Assembly: GCA_964006375.1 (NCBI GenBank)
Contig: OZ023265.1
Span: 172,201,943 to 172,265,942, forward strand
DNA length: 64,000 nucleotides
Direction: 5' to 3'
DNA from: Tillus elongatus
Taxonomy: Eukaryota; Arthropoda; Insecta; Coleoptera; Cleridae
In this document: positions 25,364 to 38,455 of the stretch, piece after piece
Layout of the letters: each line of letters opens with the position of its first letter
Position numbering within the stretch: the first letter of the stretch is position 1
Translations under genes and position numbers: made by a program
Notes under the pieces: model-generated
What the model saw: the letters and a program-made list of their open reading frames with translations, nothing else
Told to the model about the DNA's origin: nothing
Database searches by the model: none

Positions 25364-26456
25364 ATTTTATAAGATGTTCAAAGTGTTCTCCATTGACCTC
25401 CTGACAATAATGAATTCGCTTAACAAAACATTGCACTGCATTTACAAGAGCGTTTTGAGGAATGTTATTAATTTCATGCACAATCCTTGCTTGCAACTCT
25501 TCAATATTCTGCGGTCTATTTTGGTAAATTAAATTTTTTACATGACCCCACAAAAAAAAGTCAAGCGGCGTCATGTCGGGAGACCTAGCTGGCCATTCAA
25601 TAGTTCCCCTGCGCCCTATCCATCTGCCAGGAAAGGTTTGATTCAGATATTCCCGTACCTCAATTCCAAAATAAGGGGGTGCCCCATCCTGCTGAAACCA
25701 TATTTCTTCCGCTGGTAGATTTGGGTCGTTATTGTTCGGAAATAATCGACTAACGTCGGGAACAATTGATTCTTGCAAAAGTGTCAAATATCGAGCAGAG
25801 TTCAAATTACCGTGTATAAAATAAGGTCCTATGATATGTCCACCAATAATAGCACACCAAACATTTACTTTTTGCGGTCTTTGGGTGTGAATTTGTTCCA
25901 TCCAATGTGGGTTTTCGTCTGACCAGTACCTACAGTTGTGTCGGTTGACTTGTCCATTCAAACAAAATGTAGATTCGTCGGAAAACAAAATGTGGTTGGC
26001 AAAGTTAAAATTTTGGCGTAACTTCTCCATAATAAGTTCACAGAACTCGATTCTGCGATCAAAATCGTCTTCACTCAGTTCTTGCAATAAATGAATTTTA
26101 TATGGACGGAACTTTTCCCGCTTCGTAATCTTTTGAATTGAATATCGACTCATATTGTGATTTAAAGCCAATTGCTGTGCCGAAGTTTTCGGATTTTCCA
26201 CCACATCCAATATTACATTCAAAGAATTTTCTTCATTTGTAACGGTTACTGGCCTTCCAGTTCTAGGTTTATCCTTGATACCGCCAGTTTCGTGAAAACG
26301 ATGCAAAGTTTTCGAAACTGTGGATTTGGAGATCGATTCCCGCTCAGGATGCAACTCATTGAACATAATCACCACTTGAGCAAAACTTCGTGTTCTATCA
26401 CCGTACCCTATCATCATTAAAATTTCGATACGTTCGGTTTCACTTAAACTTGCCAT
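25362..26456 (-). CDS. DD41D-type transposase, intact, 364 aa
   Basis: This enzyme excises and reinserts its own element through terminal-repeat binding and a DDD RNase H-fold. The start is the ATG at 26456 (MASLSETERIEILMMIGYGD); a longer reading would need a non-ATG start. Residues 1-110 form a helix-turn-helix region with a GRP linker (RTGRPVTVT). The catalytic aspartates are in ILFSDESTF, IWFQQDGAPP and ARSPDMTPLDFFLWG. Counting between the second and third gives 41 residues, the spacing of the DD41D (rosa-like) group rather than mariner (34). The ORF has no stop or frameshift. The promoter is presumably in the right TIR. A nuclear location is expected. Confidence 0.92.
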   Translation of the reverse strand: MASLSETERIEILMMIGYGDRTRSFAQVVIMFNELHPERESISKSTVSKTLHRFHETGGIKDKPRTGRPVTVTNEENSLNVILDVVENPKTSAQQLALNHNMSRYSIQKITKREKFRPYKIHLLQELSEDDFDRRIEFCELIMEKLRQNFNFANHILFSDESTFCLNGQVNRHNCRYWSDENPHWMEQIHTQRPQKVNVWCAIIGGHIIGPYFIHGNLNSARYLTLLQESIVPDVSRLFPNNNDPNLPAEEIWFQQDGAPPYFGIEVREYLNQTFPGRWIGRRGTIEWPARSPDMTPLDFFLWGHVKNLIYQNRPQNIEELQARIVHEINNIPQNALVNAVQCFVKRIHYCQEVNGEHFEHLIK

Positions 26457-26598
26457 TTTGCACAAAAACTGTTGACACTAAATTACTAATGTTTCAAAAC
26501 TGTTGACACTGAATGAATGTTTGACATTCGTTGCCCTGGAAACATTTTAAAACAAAAGAATAATACTGCGTTTCTTATGGGCATCTTATCTTATCTTG

Positions 26599-27113
<515 letters not shown>

Positions 27114-27497
27114 CATATTGGAACTGACCCCGGATATGGGATCTAGGGGTCCTAAATCGCTCTCATTTGAAAAAATTTTTGCAAAGTCTCACCATCGATA
27201 CCTCTCTATCAGTGATTTTTTTAAAATAAAAATTCACTAAAAATTGTGATGTATAAACTACATACAGACTTGGAGACTACTTCTCTGGCTTCACTGGTTT
27301 TCGTTTTTGTAGATAAAGGTTCTAGCCAGCGCGTAAGCTAACTGGAGCAACTGGCCCTTCTGAATTCTAGATGTTCTAGGATGTTCTTCAACGTTTCTAA
27401 AACCGGTTTCGCTGCTTGACAGCATCCTCAGACAGAAGAACGAAATCATCACGTCCTTCATCTACAAAAACGAAAACCAGCAGTTAAGCCAGAAAAG

Positions 27498-28770
27498 ACC
27501 AGCAGGAAGCTGGCCAAACTCCAAAGGCTGGCAATGCTGGGTATCACAGGCGCTATAAGGACGCCACCCTCAGCCGCGCTAGAGGTCCTGTTGATGCTGC
27601 CACCGCTTCCCATTTGTATCAGAAGGGAGGCTATGGCGTCGCATCTTAGAATGCGAGACTCAGGAAACTGGTGCGGAGAGGGAGCATTAATAGGGCATGC
27701 AAGAGTCGCCAAGGAGGTGGAAAAGGAAATTCCGATTTCCGCCATAAAGGTGAGGGATGCCGAGGACGATATTAGGTTGACTAGGCCATACACTCTCAGG
27801 ACCCCCAGTAGGGATCAGTGGAGGGAAAATGAGGTTGCATTCCAGCCCGCAAGCCTGGTCTGTTTCACCGACGGATCGTGGCTGGAGGACCAACAATCCT
27901 CCGGAGCTGGAATATACATCGAAGGCCTGGGTGTGCGCGAGAGCTATGCTCTTGGCGCATATACCACGGCATTCGAAACAGAGGTGTATGCTATCCTGTC
28001 TGTGGCCAATACACAGGATGTGAAGAGGAGTCCCGAGAAATGTGTGTACATCTGCTCGGTCCTCCCGGCAGTTTGCGCAGCCAAAATCAGGTCAACACTG
28101 GTTCAGGAGTGCGCTGACGCCCTCAGAGGACTAGCCAGGACGAAGGAGGTGCAACTGTGGCGTAGCGGGGAATGAGGTGGCGAATAATCTCGCAAGACTC
28201 GGTTCCCGTCGGCCGTTCTGTGGCCCGGAGCCTGCGATAGGCGTAAGTAGGAAGACAGTCTCTGTCGCCTTAGACAGGTGGACCGAGGAAGCAATAGAGA
28301 AGCACTGGGGGTCGGTTGGTGGCTGAAGGCAGGCGAGGGACTTCGTGGATGGGCCGGACAGAGATAAAACTGTCTGGCTACTCGGAAGGAGTCGACCTAC
28401 GCTTCGCCGCATCCTCGGGGTGCTGACAGGCCACAGCGCCCTTAGAAGACACCTCACATTGATAGGCGTAGAGAGGGATCCCATTTGTCAGGAATGCGGC
28501 TAGGATGAAGAAACGTCCTACCACTACCTGTGTGAATGCGAGGCTTTTGGGAGTCTTCGAACAGAATTGTTCGGATCGAGGCCTCTGCAGAGGAATCAGG
28601 TAAGTACCGTCCAATTGAAGACCGTCACGGCCTTCATCTCGAGGTCGAGGCGGTTTGGCGACGGAACCGAGGAAGAGTAGAGCATGGTTGCTGAGTTGCT
28701 AGGGTTGGCAAAAAGGGCCCATTGTGGCCTACTTGCTTGGCGTTGGCCTCCCCACCACTGATACTACTAC
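27498..28770 (+). mobile_element. 5'-truncated RNase H-bearing LINE with 13-bp duplication
   Basis: TAAGCCAGAAAAG occurs at both edges (27485-27497 and 28771-28783). The insert begins in the late reverse-transcriptase region, carries RNase H and a terminal zinc-knuckle region, and ends in a TACTACTAC tail. It belongs to the I/R1/LOA group, related to but distinct from the copies at 51.8, 55.7 and 60.2 kb. Confidence 0.85.
27507..28680 (+). pseudogene. LINE RT tail, RNase H and zinc-knuckle, broken
   Basis: It starts with RKLAKLQRLAMLGITGAIRT (a conserved post-polymerase motif), then RNase H with the first catalytic aspartate in VCFTDGSWLE (27857) and the glutamate in FETEVYAIL (27975). The third motif is lost after a deletion near 28040. 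After a frame change near 28175, NEVANNLARLGSR represents the last RNase H block. CQECG with a stop, then YLCECEAF near 28525, forms the terminal Cys/His motif. At least two shifts and two stops are present. Non-functional. Confidence 0.8.
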
Positions 28771-28806
28771 TAAGCCAGAAAAGTAGTATCCAGGTCTGTA
28801 TGTAGT

Positions 28807-29645
28807 ATGGACCAGTTTCACCAAGTAAGGGCAACAACAAAAAACGAATTGAATGTGTAAAACTGTGCAGACGTAAATGTTTCATCTGGTTTTTTATCTT
28901 TTAAAGTATTTGATTAAATGTAACACATATTCGATGTTCGGATAATATTTATTTAAGGTATACAATAAGTCAAGTTGAGCAGGGATGCTAATTCTATGTT
29001 CCGCAGATCAGGTAACGTGTTACAGAGAAATAAAACCGATCTCCCTAATGTAATTAACCTTTTAACATTTTAGTCTGAATGGGTTCTCAACACGGCATAC
29101 GTTTTCTCCCAAATTCGTTTAGATATACACGAAAAAACTTGAGCGCAGCTACAAAACAATTTCAGTGTTCCTAATATAAAATTTGCTGGGTTACAACTGT
29201 CACGCACGCACAGTCACACATCCTGGCGCTGAAAACGCGATCATTATTATTGGTGAGTTTGTTAAGATAACTCGTCCGTTTTTGTGACAACAATTCTATT
29301 TGATTGAGTTCTTTCCGATAAAAATAATTTTGATAAAACTGGTAGTTCATTGAACAATAAAATACATAGATACAGCGTGTCAAGTCAAGAAGGGACCTAA
29401 AAATAAACGGTTAGATGCGCACGAAACACCTACCTCCCACGTCTTCCTTACCGCTGTTTCATTTAATATTTAGGAAAGTAAGATTTAGAATATGAGCTTT
29501 TCTTATGAAACTACAGGGTGAGTCAACGATTGAATAAAGTAAGTAAGTTTGTTCTTTATGACTTTCAAAAATATCCGAACACCCAGCAAGAGTTGATTTA
29601 TATTAATACAATTTGTAAGTAATGTGTGTTTAATCAAACTTTAAA
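28807..29645. other. Unassigned sequence
   Basis: No ORF with a recognisable domain and no obvious repeat partner in this window. Confidence 0.45.
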
Positions 29646-29649
29646 ATCT

Positions 29650-31450
29650 CTGGACGCAGCAAGTGCGTTATGGTAGCGAATTTTTTTTAAAATGTTTTTA
29701 ATAGCAAATGTCTTTCTTTGATGAAAGCAGGCATCAAACTTGGTTGCCTATATAGTAGAAACAATGTACCATATTTCATTGAAATAAATTTATTGTTTGA
29801 AAATATATAAACATTTTTCAAAAGTCTAGATGCAGCAAGTGTGTTATGGAAGTGAATTTCCATAAAACTGTTTTTAATAGCAAATGCGAGCAGTCATCAA
29901 TCTGATTACCGATATAGCCTATGTAGTAGAAACAATGTACTATATTTTATCAAAATTACTTATGGTTTGAAAATATACAAAAATTTTCCGAAAATAAACT
30001 TAAATGATGGTTTTCTATCCAACAAAGCTTACGTTAATAGCAAATTGAGTTATTGAAATTTGAAGGATTTATTGAAAATTCGGTAAATTTGCAGATTAGC
30101 TCCCGAACGCTTTTGAACAAATTGCTTTCAGAAACATTACTAGGACCCCCACCTGGATTCACAAACCACAAGAAAAATTTCTTCTTCACACCCCCAAGGA
30201 AATTATGGGACTGGGAGTGAATAGGGGTGATGTGCTTGGTAGGCAGGGTTTAAGGGAGATATGGCTTCAAGATGTGAAAAAGACAGCTTTCAAGCCCGCT
30301 TTATTCGAATTTTCTGCTCGTTTCCTTTTTACTACGTACCCCGTCCAGCACCCCTATCACTCCTGGTCCCGTAAGTTCCTTGGGGGGTGTGAAGAAGAAA
30401 TTTTTCTTGGGGTTTGTGGATCCATGGGGGGAAATGGAGCAGGTTTCTGAAAACAGTTTTTTGAAAAACGTTCGGGAGATAAACTGCAAATTTACCGAAA
30501 ATTCGCTACCAAAACGCACTTACTGCGTCCAAATTTTTTTTTACAAACGCATCATATTTCGATAAAAAATGCAAAAATGCATTAACGAATTTGTTCTACG
30601 AAAATTAGCTTTAAAAAAATTGTACACCCCTACTCACTCCTGGTCCCGTAACTTCCTTGGGAAGTGTGAACAAGAAATTTTCCTTGGGGTTTGTGGATCC
30701 AGGGGGTGGGGGCCTAGGCAGGTTTCTGAAAACAGTTTTTTGAAAAGCGTTCGGGAGCTAAACTGCAAATTTACCGAAAATTCGCTACCAAAACGCACTT
30801 ACTGCGTCCAGATTTTTTTCTTACAAACGCATAACATTTCGACAAAAAATGCAAAAATGCATTAACGAATTTGTTCTATGAAATTTAGCTTTAAAAAAAT
30901 AATGCCCCCCTACTCACTCCTGGTCCCGTAACTTCCTTGGGGGGTGTGAACAAGAATTTTTTCTTGGGGTTTGTGGCTTCAGGGGGGCCCTAGGCAGGTT
31001 TCTGAAAACAGTTTTTGAACAGAGTTCGGAAGCTAAACTGCAAATTTACCGAAAATTGGCTACCAAAACGCACTTACTGCGTCCAGATTTTTTCTTACAA
31101 ACGCATCATATTTCGATAAAAAATGCACAAATGCATTAACGAATTTGTTCAAGAAAAATTAGCTAAAAAAAATTATGCACCCCTATTCACTCCTGGTCCC
31201 GTAACTTCCTTGGGGGGTGTGAACAAGAAATTTTTCTTGGGTTTTGTGGATCCAGGGGGGGCCTAGGCAGGTTTCTAAAAACAGTTTTTTGAAAAGCGTT
31301 CGGGAGCTAATCTGCAAATTTACCGAAAATTCGCTACCAAAACGCACTTACTGCGTCCAGATTTTTTTTCTTATAAACGCATCATATTTCGATAAAAAAT
31401 GCAAAAATGCATTAACAAATTTGTTCTACGATAATTAGCTAAAAAAATTA
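29650..31450. repeat. CTGGACGC-bounded palindromic repeat with 4x tandem expansion
   Basis: The first 880 bp match 8319-9194 in order, including the inner motif copy (29826) and inverted closing motif (30497-30530). The closing half is then repeated: units starting CTCCTGGTCCCGTAACTTCC-like text at about 30349, 30625, 30906 and 31180, each 274-281 bp and each ending in GCACTTACTGCGTCC plus an A-rich tail. The last unit ends near 31448. No protein is encoded. Confidence 0.8.
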
Positions 31451-31744
31451 TAGACCGTTAAACCATAAACTTCACTAAACCTACAAATAAATATCCAAAA
31501 AAAGCCACCAAACTTAACTAAACTGACAGCCAAAGCATCAGAGAAAGGGTCTATTTGAAATGGATATTCTGTAAATATTTTAGTAAAATGAAGGGCAATG
31601 ACGGTTGAATCTGAAACTTAAGGGTTTGCAGAACACTCTTCTTGCAACATTTTCTTTTCACAAGCGGTATTTGTTTCACATACTTAGCCTAAACATTGCC
31701 AATTTTGACATTTAAAATTGCGAGTTTGACGTTTTGAGGAAAAC
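31451..31744. other. Unassigned spacer
   Basis: No gene. Parts resemble 44570-44720 (AGAGGGTCTATTTGAAATG-type text), so it is probably an outer portion of the (AT)n-core family. Confidence 0.4.
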
Positions 31745-32215
<471 letters not shown>

Positions 32216-32229
32216 TATTATTATTTAAT

Positions 32230-33140
32230 GAGTGGGTCCGCCGCGGTTTGTTATGCATCCGATGACCCTTCAACGCATGTTTGAAATTAAATGGTTTATC
32301 GTATCCTGAGAAATGTCATCCCAGGCTTCTTATATTCGGTGACGAAGGTCAACTAAGTCATTTGGTGGTTGGGGAAAATTACCCAGTCGATTGCCAATCT
32401 CATCCCACACATGTTAAATTGGTGACAAGTCTATAGCGCGAGAAGGCCATGGAAGCAGGGTTGCGTTATTTTCTGGTAAAAACCTTGTCATAGCCCTTGC
32501 TGTATGAGCACGTGAGTTGTCTTGTTGGAAATGGGGTTGAATTAACCCTCATGGGTATGGAAGTGAAACAGGTTGCAGTACGCTCCGCGTGTAATCATTT
32601 GCATTCAAATTTCTGTATATAAAAGCTAAAGGTGACCTGGTACCGTATGTTATCGCGCCCCATACCATCACCCCCTCCCCCCATGTAATGGCAGTATGCC
32701 GTTCCACGACAAATTCTAAATTTCTGCGTTCTGCACGTCATCGTCTTACTGTTCTGCAACCATCGTGGACCCAAAGACAGAATCGGGAGTCGTCAGTGAA
32801 CACAACACGATTCCATTCACCATCCCAATTTGATTTGCCGTTACACCACTCAACACGAGCATCACGATGTCGAGGTCTCAGTGGGAGACATAAAAATCGT
32901 CTATACGAACGAAGCCCAAAAGCTTTGTCAAATGACGATCTTCCCGTGCTGAAATTGCTGGAGGTCGTCCGGATCCATGACGAGGGTGATGGATTCCTTC
33001 TTCAGACCACCTAGATCAACACTATAACACTGTTCACATAGTGCGCCCTATGAGGTCGAAAATTTGCTGATTGAAAAACCGGCTTCCCGCATGCCAACAA
33101 TGCGCCCCCTTTCGAATTCACTTAAATGAATAAAATTACA
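32230..33140 (-). pseudogene. Degenerate Tc1-like (DD34E) transposase
   Basis: On the minus strand the N terminus reads SEFERGRIVGMREAGFSISK (near 33100, the Tc1 HTH start). WNRVVFTDDSRF near 32820 holds the first catalytic Asp, GEGVMVWGAI lies near 32680, and QQDNSRAHTARAMTRFLPEN near 32500 holds the second. WPSRAIDLSPI-like text near 32430 precedes the glutamate position (HVWDEIGNRL). The HTH is separated from the catalytic core by a damaged stretch, and stops and shifts are common. No TIRs were located. Dead. Confidence 0.75.
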
Positions 33141-34489
33141 CTACCAGAAGACCTAATCATTAAGAAACAAATTTCGGGACGCAGCAAGTGAGTTAGAGTA
33201 GCGAATTTTCATAAGAATTGTACACTATTATTATAGGGCATATTAGTAAAATTAATACTTTAAACTTACACAGACCTTGATGATCGATTTTAGAGGTCCT
33301 AGTACGCGAACATTTGATGAATTCTTTCGAAAGTGTTACCATCGATATCTCTCTATTATCAAAAAAATCTTGCGTTCTAACTCCTTTCGAGAAAAATTCC
33401 CAAAACTCAATTTTCTATGAAGCTATAAAGTATTAAATTTCGTTATATCTGTAGATAGTGTAAGGTTCTTTAAAAGAAACTTGTATTACAAATTTCATTA
33501 AAGTTATACAAAAGATTTCCAGAAGGAAACTTAATTCGTATTTAGAAAAGTAAAGTATCTGCTAAATTATAAACGTTGCAGTTATTTTTTCCTTATTAAT
33601 CGCCAGTATAATTTCGTGTAATCAAACCTGTTTTTTCAATATCAACAATAACAAAATTATATTTTCAAACTCAAAGGTGACAAACTTATTCAGGCATTTT
33701 AAACAAAAATGAGATCTTGTTCAAAAACGTATGAAATCTGTGCACGAGGTCTCTCCAAATGTCAAAATAAAACATAAAAAAACATACATTCATCAAGCTG
33801 GATTCAATCGCGTAACGTTCTGCTTAGGAGGCAAGGGCGATGTGCCCGGCGCCATCTATGGATACTTTCACTAACGTTTTATTTGCGTAATACTTTAGAT
33901 CGGCTTCATGCCCGGGTTATTATATTCAGAGTATACGTATTTAATTACAGAATTAGTAGAATTACCATTGAAACACATCCCACGACTGTTTTGGTCTTAT
34001 ATGACATCTTATGTTTAAGTTTCAGCGTAAAAGAAACTATTTGGGAATCATTTTTATAGATATTTGACTTGATTTTGTGTACATTTTTACTATATTATAC
34101 GGCAGCATAATATATCTCTGCTGCGCTAAAAATGTATTTGAGGCCGTTCATAAAGCTACAAATATAGTGGCTTTTAATAAGTCATTGAAGCCCCCAGTTA
34201 AATAACAATCACTCGGCAAATTTTTAATTTCATGTGGCCTGTCATTTTCCATAATTGCGGCCAAGATTTCACGATCGTTGGTTTGGGTAGTATGTTTTTT
34301 GTCTGGGATATATTTAGTTTGGTTACCGTTGATGTATGGTTTATACCTGTTGTATGAATCAATCTACGCCTGGCAGTTAACTACTCTGTCTGTCAGGCAT
34401 TTGACTTTAACCACTAAGTCATTTCAACGCATGTCTTTGGTATTCTTTTTTTAATTTAGACAAAACTCTAAATATTTGTACCAAATTAC
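33141..34489. other. Unassigned, with one CTGGACGC-type motif and a diverged family fragment
   Basis: A variant motif GGGACGCAGCAAGTGAG at 33175-33210. Text at 33290-33420 (TAGAGGTCCTAGTACGCG) resembles the right flank of the (AT)n-core family. The rest is unassigned. Confidence 0.5.
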
Positions 34490-34870
<381 letters not shown>

Positions 34871-36478
34871 ACACAATTTTTGTCACTGCCTCCATTTCCA
34901 TGTACATATGCATTTGACACTAATATTGATATTTTAGTCTTTATTACTTTTGTTTCTTCAAACAATTCTAAGTTCTAACTACAAATTTTATAAGACTTGG
35001 GTCATTTTAACTGTAGAACGTAATGTTAAAAAAACCTATTTAGTTTCCAGATAATCACAGAGCATTGCACATTAGTCAAATAGTCGCTAGTTGCTAGACG
35101 TTTTACTTATCGATACCTCTACTAGAGGTACCCATAGTTTTACCACAGCATAATAATTATTATGCTGTGGTTTTACTAAAAATAAAAGCATATTCTGTAA
35201 TCCCACAAATTTGAAAGAAAATGAGATCTACGCCAGTAACCTCTAGCGACGTAGTGACTATTCAGGAATGTTAGTCAATTTCTATACTAAAGATTCTTGT
35301 ACTTTATATTTTAGGCTTCTATAATACCACCAAATAACCATTGACTAACTTTATTCCTAGTTCTCCATTATAATTCAATGTGACCTTAGACTATAAGTAA
35401 TATAGGACGGAGTGTGTCATGTGTACTTTATGTATGGAGAATTAGCGGATAGCGGAACATTTGATGAACTCAGTCAACATTGATGCAGTCAGTCAACAAC
35501 AGATGACTCATTGTTTGTTGTCAAGTTCGAGTGGAACGATAGCCTACAGGTTAATTGAAGTAAATTTTTATTTTAGTGCCTATTTCACATCATTTTAGTG
35601 TTCTTAGTTCACAAAGAAGTGTTAAGAGGGCGGTTCAATAAAATGTTTAAAATACACTATATTTGTAGCTTAATTATCTGTCTCAATTAAGGCTTTACAC
35701 TAAAAATATAGAATATAATAGAAAGATCAATGTTTAAGGAAGGCAATAAAGTAGTTTTTAATCGCTTTTGTAATGAAAATACGTTTTTGCCATGATTTTA
35801 CGATTTTTTGTCACAGAATCTGTTCAAAATCATTCATTGCCTAGAATAGGTATCCAAGAATACGTTTCTTAAATTTCAGATCTTTTGGATTCCAAATAAA
35901 AACGAAAATGAAACTGACATATGATATATGACATTCGTAAATTATATAGTCAATATTTCTGTTGAAGTTAGGGCGTGTCGCCACCAGCCATAGTTTACCT
36001 ATTTTATAAAAGATGGCGCAGTAAAAATATAATGAAACTGCAAAACGTATTTCATTTTCATTCGCAAATAAGTCTCATATGAGTATAAGATCAAAAGAAT
36101 AAAATAAATATTGTAATCAAAATCGGCTCAGGGGTTTCTATGGAAATGATTTTAAAGCAGTTTGTTTCTTTTTATCTTTAAACTTAAAAACAAGAAGCAC
36201 TTATATTATCGCAACTAGGCCATTAAAATTATTATTTTGTCTTACTATAGAAATAATTAACAGATACTACATGCTGTTAGTGAAATTTTATTGTTATCTA
36301 AGACCGAAAGAGTCTACACTTGAATATCTTTCAGCGATCGGCGAAATGAGTCATAATCAATTCTGCAATTTGCTATTTGGTCACTTATATTTAATTTCCG
36401 ATACTGGGTAGTTATATAAAATTTCCTGACGCAGCTGCCGTTTGTTTAAATTCCGGTAAACAAACAATTATCATATAC
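34871..36478. other. Unassigned single-copy-looking sequence
   Basis: No ORF of note. Contains a perfect 30-bp palindrome at 35142-35171 (ACCACAGCATAATAAT and its complement). Confidence 0.45.
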
Positions 36479-36480
36479 GG

Positions 36481-36548
36481 TGGATGGTCCAATGGCAGTG
36501 TTTCTGCTTGTTATACGGGCGGTCCGGGTTCGAGTCCGGCATTATCCA
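36481..36548 (+). tRNA. tRNA-like sequence (possible pseudogene or SINE head)
   Basis: GGATGGT at the 5' end pairs across all seven positions, with wobbles, with ATTATCC before the final A. The T arm is canonical (CCGGG-TTCGAGT-CCGGC) and gives a perfect internal B box GGTTCGAGTCC. The D arm is poor. The putative anticodon stem has a C-A mismatch, and the loop TTGTTAT would place GTT (Asn) as the anticodon. It does not resemble tRNA-Asn elsewhere, so a decayed tRNA or SINE head is more likely. Confidence 0.35.
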
Positions 36549-37099
36549 TTTAACATTTTCTTTTTATTAACTATAATATGATATGAACAACTGTCCAAAT
36601 TTCCTACGTTTAGACCAAGATCTAACATTGTTTTTTCACCAACTTTAATAAGGAATGTATTTTTGTGCCAAAAAAAAAAAGAAACAAGTAAAAAATGTAG
36701 AATAGTTATGCAAATCAGATTGGTTTTTTTAATCATCTGACTCTGCGAAGTATTGATTGCATACAGGCCAAAAACGGTCATTCACGTCGAGGCATTTAAT
36801 CTTTTAGAGAGTCATTGTGTTTACATAGGCATCCTATAGTATATATTAATCGCGTTTTTTAGCTTTGCTATCTTATAGTTTAACATTTTCTGAAGGCAGT
36901 CTCGACGGTAAATTGGTGCGGTGCGTATCGTTTTAGTCGCTGTTGTCAATAAATAAGTTTAAGAAAGTATATATTTGCAGGAAATACTGTAAAAATAGTG
37001 TCGTATTGTGCTTTTTCTTACTTATAATAAAATCGTTTTAATTAGAATAAAAATCATAGGTACTTTAATAGCATTTAAAGGCATAAGGTAAGAAATAAG
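36549..37099 (+). other. Likely 5' UTR and flank of the I-type LINE
   Basis: No gene. Part of it probably belongs to the LINE 5' UTR, but I cannot see a 5' boundary or target-site duplication. Confidence 0.4.
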
Positions 37100-38395
37100 A
37101 TGGGAACCAATACGGACGGGAGTTCTCTCCCGTCCGTAGCTGGCGACATGCAGGTAGATAACACAGACAATAACTCTGATAAAGATAAAAATATTAACAC
37201 AGTTAATATGGATAAAAATGGTAAGTTTTCTTTTATAGATTTTAATAATAAATATAGTAGCCGAGATAAGGGTCCTAATTACTACGTCTATATAGAAAGT
37301 GTAGACAGAAATCTGGGAAAATTGCATCCCATAAGGATCGGCCATTATTTGAAATTAGATAAGGATATTAATAAATCTATAATAGACATTAAATCAATAG
37401 GAAAGAATAGAGTAAAAGTTATAATGAACAATTACACTGCCGCAAACAATTTAATACACAGTACAGAAATTTCAAAAAATAATCTGATTGCATATATTCC
37501 AAGATTTTTCACAGAAACAAAAGGTGTTGTGAGGTTTGTCGATACATTCTTTTCAGAAATATACTTACGGGAAAATATAGAATGCGACACAGAAGTAACA
37601 GAAGTAAAGCGCATGAAGAAATGGATTACAGATGAAAGCGGTCAGAGAAAACTTGTGGATCGACAAGTCATTATTATTTCTTTTCTTGGAGATACACTTC
37701 CAAATTTTATTCGTATCAATAGGGTGAATTTCGAGGTCGAAAAATACATATATCCAGTACTTCAGTGCAGTACCTGTCTAAGGTATGGTCACTCCGCTAA
37801 GCTTTGTAAAAACAAAGAAAAACTATGTAAACAATGCTCTAAGCCAATTATTGAGGGTCAATTTTGTAATCATTCAGCCCCATATTGTATTTTTTGTAAG
37901 AATAACGACCATGCCACCATTTCAAAAGATTGTCCGCATTTTATTAGACAGAAAAAAATCAAGGAAATAATGTCTGCCAAAAATATTTCATTTAAAGAGG
38001 CTGAAAAGCTGGAAAGAAATCCTTCTTACTCAAATATTACTGTTAATAATAGATTTGATATTCTGTCGAATTTCTCTGACACATTTCCAACACTTAAATA
38101 CCATCAACCAGTGACAAACTTTAGTATTACAAAACCCATACCTTTAATTTCAAAACCAAAACCACAAAAAATTAATACAAATTTTCCTTCTAACTCCTCT
38201 CCTAAGCAAAGTAAAAAGCGTAAAGCACCTTCTTCCCCAGTGACACCGAACCCATACAGAGAAGAATTCCTTACTTACAAGCAAAATATCTTAGATAATA
38301 TAACGGAATATATAGTGCAACTTTTATCTGAAAAACAAAACAAACAAGAAATCATTAGTAGCAGCGTATTTATTGAAAAACTTAAAAAAAATTAG
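37100..38395 (+). CDS. LINE ORF1 gag-like RNA-binding protein, 431 aa
   Basis: This structural protein would package LINE RNA with ORF2 product into a ribonucleoprotein. The ATG at 37100 begins MGTNTDGSSLPSVAGDMQ. The N-terminal third is Asp/Asn/Lys-rich. The middle (residues about 60-215) looks like an RNA-binding fold ending in LPNFIRINRVNFEVEKYIYP. Zinc knuckles follow: CSTCLRYGHSAKLC (C-x2-C-x4-H-x4-C, near 37767), then CKQC...NHSAPYC and CIFCKNNDHATISKDC. The C terminus is basic with a KRKAP stretch. ORF2 begins 60 bp downstream, so translation of ORF2 probably relies on re-initiation. No lesions. Confidence 0.88.
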   Translation: MGTNTDGSSLPSVAGDMQVDNTDNNSDKDKNINTVNMDKNGKFSFIDFNNKYSSRDKGPNYYVYIESVDRNLGKLHPIRIGHYLKLDKDINKSIIDIKSIGKNRVKVIMNNYTAANNLIHSTEISKNNLIAYIPRFFTETKGVVRFVDTFFSEIYLRENIECDTEVTEVKRMKKWITDESGQRKLVDRQVIIISFLGDTLPNFIRINRVNFEVEKYIYPVLQCSTCLRYGHSAKLCKNKEKLCKQCSKPIIEGQFCNHSAPYCIFCKNNDHATISKDCPHFIRQKKIKEIMSAKNISFKEAEKLERNPSYSNITVNNRFDILSNFSDTFPTLKYHQPVTNFSITKPIPLISKPKPQKINTNFPSNSSPKQSKKRKAPSSPVTPNPYREEFLTYKQNILDNITEYIVQLLSEKQNKQEIISSSVFIEKLKKN

Positions 38396-38455
38396 ATAAT
38401 TTGATTGACAAGGAAAACGTTGATAAATTACCAACAAAAATTTTAGATTTTAGCG

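Larger units (their letters stand above)
27257..28806. repeat. Inverted-repeat element (about 60-bp TIRs) containing a LINE
   Basis: The left end ACTACATACAGACTTGG (27257), with CTGGTTTTCGTTTTTGTAG further in, is answered by CTACAAAAACGAAAACCAG (27460) and, beyond the LINE insertion, by CAGGTCTGTATGTAGT (28791-28806). Without the LINE it would be about 265 bp, a MITE-like size. No ORF of its own. Confidence 0.7.

Noticed and set aside
25338..26420. Plus-strand frames across the DD41D transposase
   Set aside because: Antisense shadows of an intact transposase.
30349..31450. CRISPR-like regular repetition
   Set aside because: Units are about 278 bp with no short spacers, in animal DNA; it is a transposon-derived tandem array.
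32688..33014. A 108-codon + strand frame with basic composition
   Set aside because: Antisense to the degenerate Tc1 transposase, whose catalytic motifs are readable on the minus strand.
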